Shown: positions 16,539 through 23,367, counted from the first letter of the stretch. The stretch: 36,706 bases of DNA from Hyphomicrobiales bacterium (GCA_900468065.1 UBTA01000033.1:18828-55533); one strand, 5' to 3'. The notes: a model not told the origin generated them from the letters alone. Numbers and translations: made by a program.

Positions 16539-17786
16539 ATGTCCCAAATGCTTGATGCCCTTGATACTGCCCAGGCCGATCTTCACGGAGGCAGGGCGCC
16601 ATGGGGAAGGGGACTTCGCCCGCCGCGGCATGGCAGCCTGAAGCAAAGTATAAAGACGGAGGTGCTGGTCGTCGGTGGCGGTATTACCGGATCACTGGCG
16701 GCCCAGCATCTGGCGGCGCGGGGAGTGGATGTCGTGATTGTCGATCGCGAGCAACCCGGTCTCGGCAGTACCGCTGCAAGTACGGCGATGCTGCAATGGG
16801 AGATCGACTGCACGCTTGGCGAACTGACCAACTTCTACGGTTTTGATCGGGCAGCAACCCTTTATCAGCGCAGCGCTGGTGCTGTTCACGGCTTGTCGAG
16901 TCTGGTTGGTGCGCTTAGTATCGATTGTTCTTTCCGGCCGCGATCAACCCTCTATCTCTCGGCCGGCGAGGCGGGTCCGTCGGCCCTGCGTGACGAGCAT
17001 CTACTGCGGCAACGCGCGGGTTTGCCGGGCACGCTGCTTGATCATGCAGAGCTCCTGTCCGGCTTCGGTATCGATCGGGCTGCCGCCATTCTGTCGCCCG
17101 GATCTGCCGAGGCCGATCCCGTGCTACTCTCCTGGGGACTGTTGCACGATGCCGAAGCGCGGGGTGCGCGGCTTTTCGATGCGATGGTGACGGAGTATCA
17201 CGACGCGCCGGGTTCGGTAACCGTGGAAACGGACGGCCCTTTCGTCATCGAAGCGCGGCATGTCATTCTTGCCACGGGATATCTCATGCCGGATTTCGTC
17301 CGCTGCGGCATCCATCAAACGGCATCGAGCTGGGCATTGGCAACCGTGCCGCAGGCTCCGGGCAGCCTTTGGCGGGATGGCGCGCTGATCTGGGAGGCTT
17401 CGCAGGCCTACAATTATGCGCGGACAACGGCGGATGGGCGGATCATCATCGGTGGCGAAGACGACGGCACAATCGATCCGGCCGTGCGTGACGGCAAGAT
17501 GCCGCAGAAAACGGCAGCACTGGTCGAAAGTCTCGTCAGGCTCTGGCCCGCTGCCAACCCGGTGGTCGATTTCAGCTGGTCCGGTGCGTTTGGCGAGACG
17601 GAAGATGGACTGCCGCTGATCGGCGCCGTTCCCGGAATGCCCCGCATCCTTGCTGCCTATGGATATGGCGGCAATGGCATTACCTTCAGTTTCATGGCGT
17701 CGCGGATGCTGGCCGAATTGTGTGCCGGCAGGAGGGAAAGCTGGTTCGACGCTTTCGCCATCGACCGGCCGCCGCCTGCCGGCTGA
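16539..17786 (+). CDS. FAD-dependent oxidoreductase of the DAO family
   Basis: This 415-residue flavoenzyme is of the D-amino-acid oxidase/glycine oxidase-like family, which oxidises secondary or primary amines. The FAD-binding dinucleotide fold begins at about residue 41 with EVLVVGGGITGSLAAQHLAARG and ends with VVIVDRE. A second FAD contact fits RHVILATGY, and the C-terminal FAD loop is AYGYGGNGITFSFMASRMLAE. The 38-residue N-terminal lead with RGLRPPRHGSL before the fold occurs in the gamma-glutamylputrescine oxidase-like subgroup, but the substrate cannot be told from sequence. The start is not backed by a strong ribosome site. It converges on phyR, with only four bases between the stop codons. 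Confidence 0.85.
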   Translation: MSQMLDALDTAQADLHGGRAPWGRGLRPPRHGSLKQSIKTEVLVVGGGITGSLAAQHLAARGVDVVIVDREQPGLGSTAASTAMLQWEIDCTLGELTNFYGFDRAATLYQRSAGAVHGLSSLVGALSIDCSFRPRSTLYLSAGEAGPSALRDEHLLRQRAGLPGTLLDHAELLSGFGIDRAAAILSPGSAEADPVLLSWGLLHDAEARGARLFDAMVTEYHDAPGSVTVETDGPFVIEARHVILATGYLMPDFVRCGIHQTASSWALATVPQAPGSLWRDGALIWEASQAYNYARTTADGRIIIGGEDDGTIDPAVRDGKMPQKTAALVESLVRLWPAANPVVDFSWSGAFGETEDGLPLIGAVPGMPRILAAYGYGGNGITFSFMASRMLAELCAGRRESWFDAFAIDRPPPAG

Positions 17787-17790
17787 TAGC

Positions 17791-18588
17791 TTAGCGCTTG
17801 CCCGAGCGCGCGTTCTCGTCGAAGAACAGAGCCTGGCTGATCAGCGCCTTGACCATTTCCGGATTGAACGGCTTGGTCACTAGGAAGGCAGGCTCGGGCT
17901 TCGTTCCCGTCAGCAGCCGTTCCGGGAAGGCGGTGATGAAGATTACCGGAATCGTGGCGCTCTTGAGGATCTCATTGACGGCGTCGATGCCCGAGCTTCC
18001 GTCGGCAAGCTGGATGTCGGCGAGGATCATCTTCGGCGCGGTCTTTTCAAACAGCGTGATGGCTTCGCCATGGGTTCTGGCTACGCCCGAAACCTTGTGT
18101 CCGAGGCTGCTGACCATGTCCTCGATATCCATCGCGATCAGCGGTTCGTCTTCGATGATCAGGATTTCGGTGGCAACCTGCCTGGAAATATCTTCCGAAG
18201 CCTCGCGCAGCAATGCCGCGGTTTCCGCTTCGCTCACGCCGAGAATTTCGGCTGTTTCCGCCTGTGTAAAACCTTCGACTGACACCAGCAGGAAGGCTTT
18301 GCGGGCCGCTGGCGGAATAAGCGAGAGGTTCGCTGCTGCCCTGGCTTCCCAGCCGAAGGGCGAAGCCGTTTCCGGCAAATCGATGCTGAGCGTGTCGAAC
18401 AACGTGGAGAACAGCTTGAAGATGTTTACACGGTCGTTGGCACCCTGCGGAAAGATCGTGATGTCGGCAATCAGTGCCTCAAGGACGGCGGCAACGTAGG
18501 CGTCGCCGGAGGCTTGCGATCCCGTGACCGCGCGGGAGAAACGCCGCAGATAAGGAAGATGGGCTGCGATCCGCATGGAAAGTGACAT
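17791..18588 (-). CDS. phyR: PhyR, sigma-factor-mimic response regulator of the general stress response
   Basis: This 265-residue protein is the anti-anti-sigma factor of the alphaproteobacterial general stress response. Residues 1-138 form the EcfG-like sigma mimic (a sigma-2-like part, then a sigma-4-like part with LIPPAARKAFLLVSVEGFTQAETAEILGVSEAE). Residues 140-260 form the receiver with Glu146-Asp147, phospho-acceptor Asp191 (LADIQLADGSSG), Thr219 (FITAFPERLL) and Lys239 (VTKPF). On phosphorylation the mimic domain is released, binds NepR and frees EcfG. It is divergent from nepR, the classic layout (called rsiB1/rsiA1 in S. meliloti). I found no clear EcfG-type promoter before it. The start ATG is the first in frame. 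Confidence 0.96.
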   Translation of the reverse strand: MSLSMRIAAHLPYLRRFSRAVTGSQASGDAYVAAVLEALIADITIFPQGANDRVNIFKLFSTLFDTLSIDLPETASPFGWEARAAANLSLIPPAARKAFLLVSVEGFTQAETAEILGVSEAETAALLREASEDISRQVATEILIIEDEPLIAMDIEDMVSSLGHKVSGVARTHGEAITLFEKTAPKMILADIQLADGSSGIDAVNEILKSATIPVIFITAFPERLLTGTKPEPAFLVTKPFNPEMVKALISQALFFDENARSGKR

Positions 18589-18743
18589 TTATGACTTCCT
18601 TCAGTATGATGGCGCCGGAATTTGCCGTCGTACGACGCTATATTGAGTCGAAACATGGCATTGGTTTGAACATGTTTTGTGGTTTATGGGAAGTTTCCAG
18701 ACGGACCCGATCGGATACCGGCAGAAACCAAACCCCAATAAAT

Positions 18744-18757
18744 TTGCGATATCGCAA
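18744..18757. promoter_or_regulatory. Perfect 14-bp palindrome between phyR and nepR
   Basis: TTGCGATATCGCAA is fully self-complementary and stands 80 bases before nepR in the divergent control region. It is a candidate operator for an unidentified regulator. Confidence 0.4.
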
Positions 18758-18837
18758 CGTTTTCGGTGTATCAGAAGGACGCGTGTCAGCGTCGCAGTCT
18801 GGCAATCGGCGTTGCGGCGTAAGGAGTGAAACGGTCG

Positions 18838-19020
18838 ATGAGTGACATCCCGGAAAATCAGCGGCGGGCAGGTGGTAACATCGCGGACCCCAACAACCAG
18901 ATCGCCCACAAGCTGAAAGCACTTTATAGCTCTGTCGAGCGGGAACCCATCCCCGACATGTTTCTCGATCTACTTGAGAAGCTTGACAGGGCGGAACGGC
19001 TTGACAAGCCGCAATTGTAA
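18838..19020 (+). CDS. nepR: NepR, anti-sigma factor of the general stress response
   Basis: This 60-residue protein is the anti-sigma factor that holds EcfG inactive until phosphorylated PhyR takes it away. The two short NepR helices are visible as QIAHKLKALYSSV (about residues 21-33) and PDMFLDLLEKLDRAE (about 39-53), the second carrying the conserved FLDLL core. The N-terminus is polar and probably disordered, as is normal. AAGGAG at 18821-18826 is the ribosome site for ATG 18838; a GTG at 18826 overlaps it and is not the start. Usually ecfG follows nepR in an operon. Here a terminator follows instead and the next gene is on the other strand, so the sigma factor must be encoded elsewhere. 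Confidence 0.94.
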   Translation: MSDIPENQRRAGGNIADPNNQIAHKLKALYSSVEREPIPDMFLDLLEKLDRAERLDKPQL

Positions 19021-19077
19021 CGGCGTGTGCTGCGCCCGCCTGATGCCCAGCCGATTTCATCCCTTCGCATTCACATG

Positions 19078-19100
19078 AAAAACGGGCCGAGGCCCGTTTT
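19078..19100. terminator. Bidirectional terminator between nepR and the lipoprotein gene
   Basis: A stem with arms AAAACGGGCC and GGCCCGTTTT flanks a very small loop, with A-run on one side and T-run on the other. It can stop both nepR and the convergent minus-strand gene. Confidence 0.85.
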
Positions 19101-19128
19101 CCTGTTTTAAGCGCTGCAAGCCGTGCGA

Positions 19129-19377
19129 TCAGCAGGATGCGGTGTAACGGCGGCCGTAACGGTCGCGGTAGACGCAGCGGCCAGGCTCATTGGCATTACC
19201 AATCAGCGCGCCAGCGACACCACCGACCGCAGCGCCAACTGCCGCACCGCGAACATTACCCGTTGCTACGCCGCCGATGATGGCGCCGGAAGCAGCGCCG
19301 ATGCCGGCGCCCTTTTCCGTCTGGGAGCAAGCGGCCAGCGGTAAGATGAGAACGGCTGCGAGAAGGATCTTTTTCAT
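19129..19377 (-). CDS. Glycine-zipper lipoprotein (YMGG/17-kDa-antigen type)
   Basis: This 82-residue protein starts with a lipoprotein signal peptide and lipobox LPLAAC (lipidated Cys17). It continues with a glycine-zipper segment (about residues 23-62, e.g. GAGIGAASGAIIGGVATG and GAAVGAAVGGVAGALIG) and ends with a short basic tail containing two cysteines (CVYRDRYGRRYTASC). Such small outer-membrane lipoproteins occur widely; some affect envelope stability. ATG 19377 is preceded by a GGAACC-type ribosome site. The frame is open upstream to 19671, but that stretch crosses the DUF3309 gene and has no coding sense. The minus-strand gene DUF3309 lies 68 bases upstream, so the two may be co-transcribed from the stress promoter at 19656-19680. 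Confidence 0.85.
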   Translation of the reverse strand: MKKILLAAVLILPLAACSQTEKGAGIGAASGAIIGGVATGNVRGAAVGAAVGGVAGALIGNANEPGRCVYRDRYGRRYTASC

Positions 19378-19445
19378 GGATGGGTTCCTTATGAAGGCGT
19401 TGATGGACAAGGGTTGGTGGACAAGGACGGTAGCATGACAGCCGA

Positions 19446-19601
19446 TCAGATTCGGCCCATCAGCACAAGGATGAGGAGAATTACGACAACCAGCCCGAGG
19501 CCACCCGAGGGTCCATAGCCCCAGTTGCGGCTGTGGCCCCAGCTGGGGAGCGCACCGATCAGCAACAGCACCAAGACAATCAGGAGAATTGTACCGAGCA
19601 T
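19446..19601 (-). CDS. DUF3309 family membrane miniprotein
   Basis: This 51-residue protein has two hydrophobic helices (GTILLIVLVLLLIGALP and GLGLVVVILLILVLMG) joined by the family loop SWGHSRNWGYGPSGG. DUF3309 proteins match this size and motif; their function is unknown, but the genes often sit in stress regulons. The gene is too short to be found by simple length cut-offs. A GAGGAAATATC ribosome site precedes ATG 19601, and a perfect EcfG-type promoter stands 55 bases upstream. Transcription may continue into the glycine-zipper lipoprotein gene. Confidence 0.85.
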   Translation of the reverse strand: MLGTILLIVLVLLLIGALPSWGHSRNWGYGPSGGLGLVVVILLILVLMGRI

Positions 19602-19655
19602 GATATTTCCTCTTTGGGTTCAAGCCCCTTCGGGTCGAGGGGATTATGCTGCGGT

Positions 19656-19680
19656 AACGTCTGTCACACAATTTTGTTCC
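19656..19680 (-). promoter_or_regulatory. EcfG-type stress promoter before the DUF3309 gene
   Basis: On the minus strand, GGAAC (19680-19676), 16 bases, CGTT (19659-19656), 55 bases before the start codon. Confidence 0.75.
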
Positions 19681-19692
19681 CGCGCCGGGTTC

Positions 19693-20610
19693 TCATTTAA
19701 TTCCGGCAGGCATGGCATTCACAAGAGGGTGCGATATCGCCCGATTGGTAAGCGCTTGTTTACGGGGTTGCGTCAAAGGGCCGAACAACAGAAAGGTGCT
19801 GATGAGGCGGTCCACCTTGTCGCGCGCTTCCGCCATGGGCAGATGGCCGACCTTGTCGAGGATGACGGTTTGAACCCGCGGCAGGCGGCCGGAGAGATGA
19901 ATCTGATGCAGTGGCGGCACGATCGCATCACGAGCGCCGATAATGTTGAGGACGGGCACATCGACGAAAGGTAATCCGTCGATGACCGATGTCCGTGACA
20001 TCCAGGAAACGAAACTGGCGATTTCGTTGGCCTCGGATTTCAGCAGATGTTCGCGAACCTGCTCCATTGCAGCGATTGTCTCTTCCGTTTCCCAGTCTGC
20101 GGACTTGTCGAATACACAGTCCAGCGATCCCCACCGAAAGGTTTCGCGCGTCGCAATCCAGCGGGCAAAGAGCCGGATGAAGAGATGGCGGCCGAGGAGC
20201 GGCAGCCGCAGGATGCGGGATGCCAATCGTTCCTGCCCTTCGAAACGGCCGCATGCGAAAGCGCCCATGAGAATGACGCTGCTGACCAGGTCCGGCCGGT
20301 GGCGGGCGAGCAATAACGAAATGAAGCCGCCGGTTGAATGGCCAATCAGCGTCACCGGTTCGCCGTTAAAGTCACGCTCGATCGCCTCTGCATAGGCATG
20401 GACGATATCCGCTGTATCGAGGCCATGGGGAGATCCATCCAGTGTCCACGGGCTATGGCCCGGAAGCGGATAGGCCACAGCTTGTCCTTCGCGCACGATG
20501 CTAGGCGCAAAACAGCTCCAGAACGCTGGCGACATCACCATTCCATGGATGAGCACCGTTTTCATGCCTGGGTCTTGAGAAAGCCAATGAGGTGGTGGGG
20601 CGCGCAACAT
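19693..20610 (-). CDS. Alpha/beta-fold hydrolase
   Basis: This 305-residue protein has the alpha/beta hydrolase fold. The nucleophile elbow is GHSTGG, the oxyanion region is near LIHGMVMSPAFW, the acid lies in the strand-loop VLNIIGARDAIVPP, and the catalytic His is in KVGHLPMAEA. The early PLPGHSPW and lid-like middle part are common in lactonase, esterase or haloperoxidase-like members; the substrate cannot be named. The start is uncertain: ATG 20610 has AAGGA 9 bases upstream, whereas the hydrolase fold proper begins at ATG 20565 (MKTVLIHG), which has no ribosome site. A minus-strand EcfG-like element with a 15-base spacer lies 136 bases upstream and is doubtful. The gene starts next to the stress genes and may belong to them. 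Confidence 0.82.
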   Translation of the reverse strand: MLRAPPPHWLSQDPGMKTVLIHGMVMSPAFWSCFAPSIVREGQAVAYPLPGHSPWTLDGSPHGLDTADIVHAYAEAIERDFNGEPVTLIGHSTGGFISLLLARHRPDLVSSVILMGAFACGRFEGQERLASRILRLPLLGRHLFIRLFARWIATRETFRWGSLDCVFDKSADWETEETIAAMEQVREHLLKSEANEIASFVSWMSRTSVIDGLPFVDVPVLNIIGARDAIVPPLHQIHLSGRLPRVQTVILDKVGHLPMAEARDKVDRLISTFLLFGPLTQPRKQALTNRAISHPLVNAMPAGIK

Positions 20611-20745
20611 TGCCGGCATTCCTTAGTATGCGCGTCAGCACCGCGCCCGTCAGAGTTTGGTTGTGTCTGGGGCAGGCGCAGCCATGAAGACCGCGGGTAT
20701 CCGGGTTTACCAAATCACGCCAGGCATTGTTTGACGCGTTGGCAG

Positions 20746-20769
20746 AACGCATTCAGCGTCAAAGGTTCC
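20746..20769 (-). promoter_or_regulatory. EcfG-like element with short spacer upstream of the hydrolase gene
   Basis: On the minus strand, GGAAC (20769-20765), 15 bases, CGTT (20749-20746). The spacer is one base shorter than in the other sites of the window, so activity is doubtful. Confidence 0.25.
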
Positions 20770-20782
20770 GGAACGGAGCAAT

Positions 20783-20808
20783 GGAACTTCTTGCCGCGTG
20801 TCCCCGTT
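20783..20808 (+). promoter_or_regulatory. EcfG-type stress promoter before the 109-aa gene
   Basis: GGAAC (20783-20787), 17 bases, CGTT (20805-20808), ending 38 bases before the start codon at 20846. Confidence 0.7.
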
Positions 20809-20845
20809 CATTTGACACATCAATCATTGTGCAGGGAGCACGAGG

Positions 20846-21175
20846 ATGGAACATATCGCAGCGATCATGATGCTTGTCGGGTGCACCCAGGGTAATCTCG
20901 AATGCAAGGAATTGCCCGCGCCGGCCGTTGGTTTTGAGACTGCCGAAGAATGCCAGCAGCTGCTGCAGCCGTCGATCAAAGACGTTCAGGGCAGATATAA
21001 GATTGTCTACGGCAAATGCGCTGAAATCGATCCCGCCCTATACCTTGAGGATGCAATGATAACCTGGGACATCACGCCGGCGAACGAACTGGACGTGCAG
21101 GTGACATTCGATGATCCCGCTCCCCCCATGGTCGTTGCACAGAAAGCAGAGCGCAAGGCGATTTTGAGCAATTGA
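20846..21175 (+). CDS. Small cysteine-containing protein of unknown function
   Basis: I do not recognise a named family. The 109-residue protein starts with a short hydrophobic stretch (MEHIAAIMMLVGC) that is shorter than a normal signal peptide. It has four cysteines (residues 13, 20, 36 and 58) and a middle part FETAEECQQLLQPSIKDVQGRYKIVYGKC resembling small rhizobial secreted proteins with two disulfides. If the first residues act as a weak signal, the protein would be periplasmic. A GAGG/AGGGAG ribosome site precedes the ATG and a perfect EcfG-type promoter precedes that, which argues that the gene is real and stress-induced. The next gene on the same strand (CsbD) has its own promoter. 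Confidence 0.7.
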   Translation: MEHIAAIMMLVGCTQGNLECKELPAPAVGFETAEECQQLLQPSIKDVQGRYKIVYGKCAEIDPALYLEDAMITWDITPANELDVQVTFDDPAPPMVVAQKAERKAILSN

Positions 21176-21189
21176 TCGCCGTAACTGCC

Positions 21190-21214
21190 GGAACATTGCA
21201 GTGGAATCACCGTT
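21190..21214 (+). promoter_or_regulatory. EcfG-type stress promoter before the CsbD gene
   Basis: GGAAC (21190-21194), 16 bases, CGTT (21211-21214), 28 bases before the start codon, so the leader is very short. Confidence 0.78.
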
Positions 21215-21241
21215 TCTCAACAGCGAAAGAAGGAGATTGTC

Positions 21242-21439
21242 ATGAATTGGGATATGATCGAAGGCAAGTGGAAGGAATATCGCGGCAAGGCGCAGACCCA
21301 GTGGGGCAAGCTGACCGACGATGATCTGGACGTCATCAACGGCCGCCGCAAGGAATTGGCGGGCCGGATTCAGGTTCGCTACGGCATCGAAAAGGACGAA
21401 GCCGAGCGGCAGGTCGATGAGTGGTCTTCACGCCACTGA
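21242..21439 (+). CDS. CsbD family stress protein
   Basis: This 65-residue hydrophilic protein belongs to the CsbD family. It has the typical start MNWDMIEGKWKEYRGKAQTQWGKLTDDDLD, followed by VINGRRKELAGRIQVRYGIEKDEAERQVDEW. CsbD proteins are abundant, small, probably helical stress proteins whose mechanism is unknown; the Bacillus founder is controlled by sigma-B. An AAGGAGA ribosome site lies just upstream, a perfect EcfG-type promoter is 28 bases before the ATG, and a terminator follows, so it is a single-gene unit of the general stress response. Confidence 0.95.
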   Translation: MNWDMIEGKWKEYRGKAQTQWGKLTDDDLDVINGRRKELAGRIQVRYGIEKDEAERQVDEWSSRH

Positions 21440-21460
21440 GGCTGTTCGTGTTTAATCATC

Positions 21461-21497
21461 AAACGGCACTCCGACGATCCGTCAGGGTGCCGTTTTC
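21461..21497 (+). terminator. Terminator after the CsbD gene
   Basis: A 9-bp perfect stem (AAACGGCAC / GTGCCGTTT) with a 17-base loop ends in a short T-run. Confidence 0.8.
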
Positions 21498-21530
21498 ATA
21501 TCCGACTTCTCCCGAGCGGGGATAAAATAC

Positions 21531-21555
21531 GGAACAAAATCTGGATGATGCCGTT
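21531..21555 (+). promoter_or_regulatory. EcfG-type stress promoter before the PRC-barrel gene
   Basis: GGAAC (21531-21535), 16 bases, CGTT (21552-21555), 80 bases before the start codon. Confidence 0.78.
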
Positions 21556-21634
21556 TTGCAAGAGGCCATAGCGGCCAGTAGACAGCCACCGCGTGCGCGG
21601 CTGGCATGTTCAAATTTGCATGAAGGAGCACAAC

Positions 21635-22600
21635 ATGATCCGCACTCTCCTGGCGACGACCGCGCTTGCCGCGTTGCTGGTCTCCGGCGCCTCAATCTCT
21701 GTTGCGCTAGCGCAGGATGCTGCGACCAAGGCCGATCCGGCTCAGGCCGCCACCGCCAATACCCAGGCCAAGCAGGGCTTGGCGGGCTATTTCACCGCCG
21801 CGCCGGAGCAGGTGCTCGCAAGCTCGGTCCTCGGTAAAACCGTTTATACCGGCGTCGATGAACAAGGTGAGGCGATTGGCGATGTCAACGATGTCGTTAT
21901 CAACGCCGATGGCGGGGCTGAGGCGATGGTGATCGGTGTCGGCGGTTTCCTCGGTATCGGCGAAAAGGACGTGGCGATCGGCTTCGACCGTGTCTCCTGG
22001 TCTGACAGGGATGGCCAGCGCATTATTGTCGTCGCCGCCACGAAAGAAGAGCTTCAGGCCGCTCCCGAATTCCAGCGGGCAGCCATCATGGAAGGGGCAG
22101 CTGCGACGTTGCCGGAAAACTCTGCAGCGTCGGCGCCGCCGGTTATCACTGATGAAGGTGCCGGGGTGACGCAGCCGGCGACCGGTACGACCCCTCAGAT
22201 GACGGACCCTGATCTCAATCCGCCGGTCGATCCGGATACAACGGCCTCCACCCCATCGGACGAATTGAAACTGGTGGATACGGCTCTGATCGGCGCCGAT
22301 AAACTCGTCGGCACGGAGGTCAAGGTTGCTGACGGCACCAAGGTCGGAGAAATCGGCGATGTTATCGTCGGCAAGGACGGGAAAATCGAAGCCTATGTCA
22401 TCGACGTTGGTGGCTTTCTCGGCATCGGAGAGAAATCGGTCGCCATGAGCCGCGAAAGCGTTCAGGTCATGGCCGACACGAACGGCGCGATGGCTATCTA
22501 TTCCCCTTTTACCAAGGCTCAACTTGAGAGCCAGGCTGCCTATGACGAAGAGGCCTACAAGGCCAATCCGCGCGGCATTATCCTGTCAAACCCAAACTAG
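21635..22600 (+). CDS. Secreted protein with two PRC-barrel domains
   Basis: This 321-residue protein has a signal peptide (MIRTLLATTALAALLVSGASISVALAQ) and two PRC-barrel domains, about residues 63-130 and 225-295. The domains are repeats of one another: each contains the motif VGGFLGIGEK followed by VAI or VAM. A Pro/Thr/Asp-rich linker joins them. PRC-barrel proteins in rhizobia are commonly periplasmic or membrane-linked and stress-induced; the binding partner is unknown. GAAGGAG precedes ATG 21635; an in-frame start at 21593 lacks a ribosome site. A perfect EcfG-type promoter lies upstream and a strong terminator follows. Confidence 0.9.
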   Translation: MIRTLLATTALAALLVSGASISVALAQDAATKADPAQAATANTQAKQGLAGYFTAAPEQVLASSVLGKTVYTGVDEQGEAIGDVNDVVINADGGAEAMVIGVGGFLGIGEKDVAIGFDRVSWSDRDGQRIIVVAATKEELQAAPEFQRAAIMEGAAATLPENSAASAPPVITDEGAGVTQPATGTTPQMTDPDLNPPVDPDTTASTPSDELKLVDTALIGADKLVGTEVKVADGTKVGEIGDVIVGKDGKIEAYVIDVGGFLGIGEKSVAMSRESVQVMADTNGAMAIYSPFTKAQLESQAAYDEEAYKANPRGIILSNPN

Positions 22601-22610
22601 AACTTTCTGA

Positions 22611-22642
22611 AAACCGGCGTCTGCATGGCGCCGGTTTTTTTA
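22611..22642 (+). terminator. Terminator after the PRC-barrel gene
   Basis: A 9-bp perfect stem (AAACCGGCG / CGCCGGTTT) with a 9-base loop is followed by a run of T residues. Confidence 0.9.
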
Positions 22643-22667
22643 TCCGACTGCCGGTCGTTGGGAGGCA

Positions 22668-22691
22668 CAAAAAAAGCGGCACGACGCCGCT
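22668..22691 (-). terminator. Minus-strand terminator after the NepR-like gene
   Basis: Read on the minus strand, AGCGGC-GTCGT-GCCGCT is followed by seven T residues. It lies 30 bases beyond the stop codon at 22721 and supports that small gene as real. Confidence 0.85.
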
Positions 22692-22720
22692 GTATTTTTG
22701 TCTGTTGCAGGGTGCCGTCT

Positions 22721-22927
22721 TCAATGGTCATTATCACCGGAAGCTTTCTCTGACGCTTCGAGTTTAGAGAGAAGGTCTGAAAAGGTACCGTCGGTCTTTG
22801 GCATATCCCCGGGGAAATACAAATCGCGTAGCGTCTTACCGATATGCAGGTTGTTTCCGCGAAAATCGCGCGGTTGGCGTACCGCAGACGCGGCTGACTT
22901 CCAGATATTGGTGTTTGATACGGTCAT
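22721..22927 (-). CDS. NepR-like small protein (possible second anti-sigma factor)
   Basis: This 68-residue polar protein is not a family I can name with certainty. Residues 33-60 align without gaps to residues 26-53 of the NepR encoded at 18838-19020. Ten positions are identical (Leu, Leu, Tyr, Phe, Asp, Leu, Leu, Lys, Leu, Glu) and several more are similar, including FSDLLSKLE against FLDLLEKLD. An Ile and an Asn before the block also match. It may be a NepR paralogue or a mimic that binds EcfG or PhyR; the N-terminal half is unrelated. ATG 22927 is preferred to ATG 22942 because the promoter's -10 element ends at 22960, leaving almost no leader for the earlier codon. A perfect EcfG-type promoter and a minus-strand terminator flank the gene. 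The likeness is short and could be chance. Confidence 0.6.
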   Translation of the reverse strand: MTVSNTNIWKSAASAVRQPRDFRGNNLHIGKTLRDLYFPGDMPKTDGTFSDLLSKLEASEKASGDNDH

Positions 22928-22959
22928 TTTACTATCTCGCATGAGGTATATGCCTTCAC

Positions 22960-22985
22960 AACGTTAGCCGCGTTAGGAATGTTCC
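22960..22985 (-). promoter_or_regulatory. EcfG-type stress promoter before the NepR-like gene
   Basis: On the minus strand, GGAAC (22985-22981), 17 bases, CGTT (22963-22960). Confidence 0.72.
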
Positions 22986-23083
22986 GCGAAACCTGTGGCC
23001 AATCCGTGTCAAATCGGTGCAATCTTTCCTGCCATGGTTAATCAATGGTTTAGATGCAATCTGGGCCGGGATTGCTGCCCTTG

Positions 23084-23108
23084 GGAACAAAATTTCCTCA
23101 CCAGCGTT
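23084..23108 (+). promoter_or_regulatory. EcfG-type stress promoter before the DUF1328 gene
   Basis: GGAAC (23084-23088), 16 bases, CGTT (23105-23108), 36 bases before the start codon. Confidence 0.78.
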
Positions 23109-23143
23109 TAGTCAGCGAAAGTTTAAACAAAGGAGAATTCTCG

Positions 23144-23308
23144 ATGCTTTACTACGCTCTCGTCTTCCTCGTTGTTGCCATCATCGCAGGTGTTCTGGGT
23201 TTTGGCGGTATTGCTGGTGCTTCAGCAGGTATCGCGCAGATTCTGTTCTTCCTGTTCCTGGCGTTCCTAGTCATCTCGCTGGTGGCTGGCCTGATGCGCA
23301 GAACCTGA
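23144..23308 (+). CDS. DUF1328 (YtjA-type) membrane miniprotein
   Basis: This 54-residue protein is of the DUF1328/YtjA family: two hydrophobic helices ([23 protein letters not shown] and [22 protein letters not shown]) with the conserved [14 protein letters not shown] turn between them. The function is unknown. AAAGGAGAA is a strong ribosome site for ATG 23144. A perfect EcfG-type promoter stands 36 bases upstream, and a very stable terminator follows the stop, so the gene is a single unit of the stress regulon. Confidence 0.94.
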   Translation: MLYYALVFLVVAIIAGVLGFGGIAGASAGIAQILFFLFLAFLVISLVAGLMRRT

Positions 23309-23333
23309 TCCCATCTCAGGTAAAGCGTGAAAG

Positions 23334-23367
23334 AAGGGAGCGATGCAAAAGCATCGCTCCCTTTTCC
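23334..23367 (+). terminator. Terminator after the DUF1328 gene
   Basis: A perfect 13-bp stem (AAGGGAGCGATGC / GCATCGCTCCCTT) with an AAAA loop is followed by T residues. Confidence 0.92.

Noticed and set aside
18589-18837. EcfG-type promoter for phyR or nepR
   Set aside because: I looked for GGAAC-like and CGTT-like pairs on both strands at 15-18 base spacing and found no match with fewer than several mismatches.
19378-19671. N-terminal extension of the glycine-zipper lipoprotein frame
   Set aside because: The extension runs across the DUF3309 gene and its promoter in another frame, while the signal peptide and ribosome site mark 19377 as the start.
19729-19740. A second GCGATATCGC-like palindrome resembling the phyR-nepR site
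   Set aside because: Only the central ten bases match, and it lies at the 3' end of the hydrolase gene, so it is probably chance.
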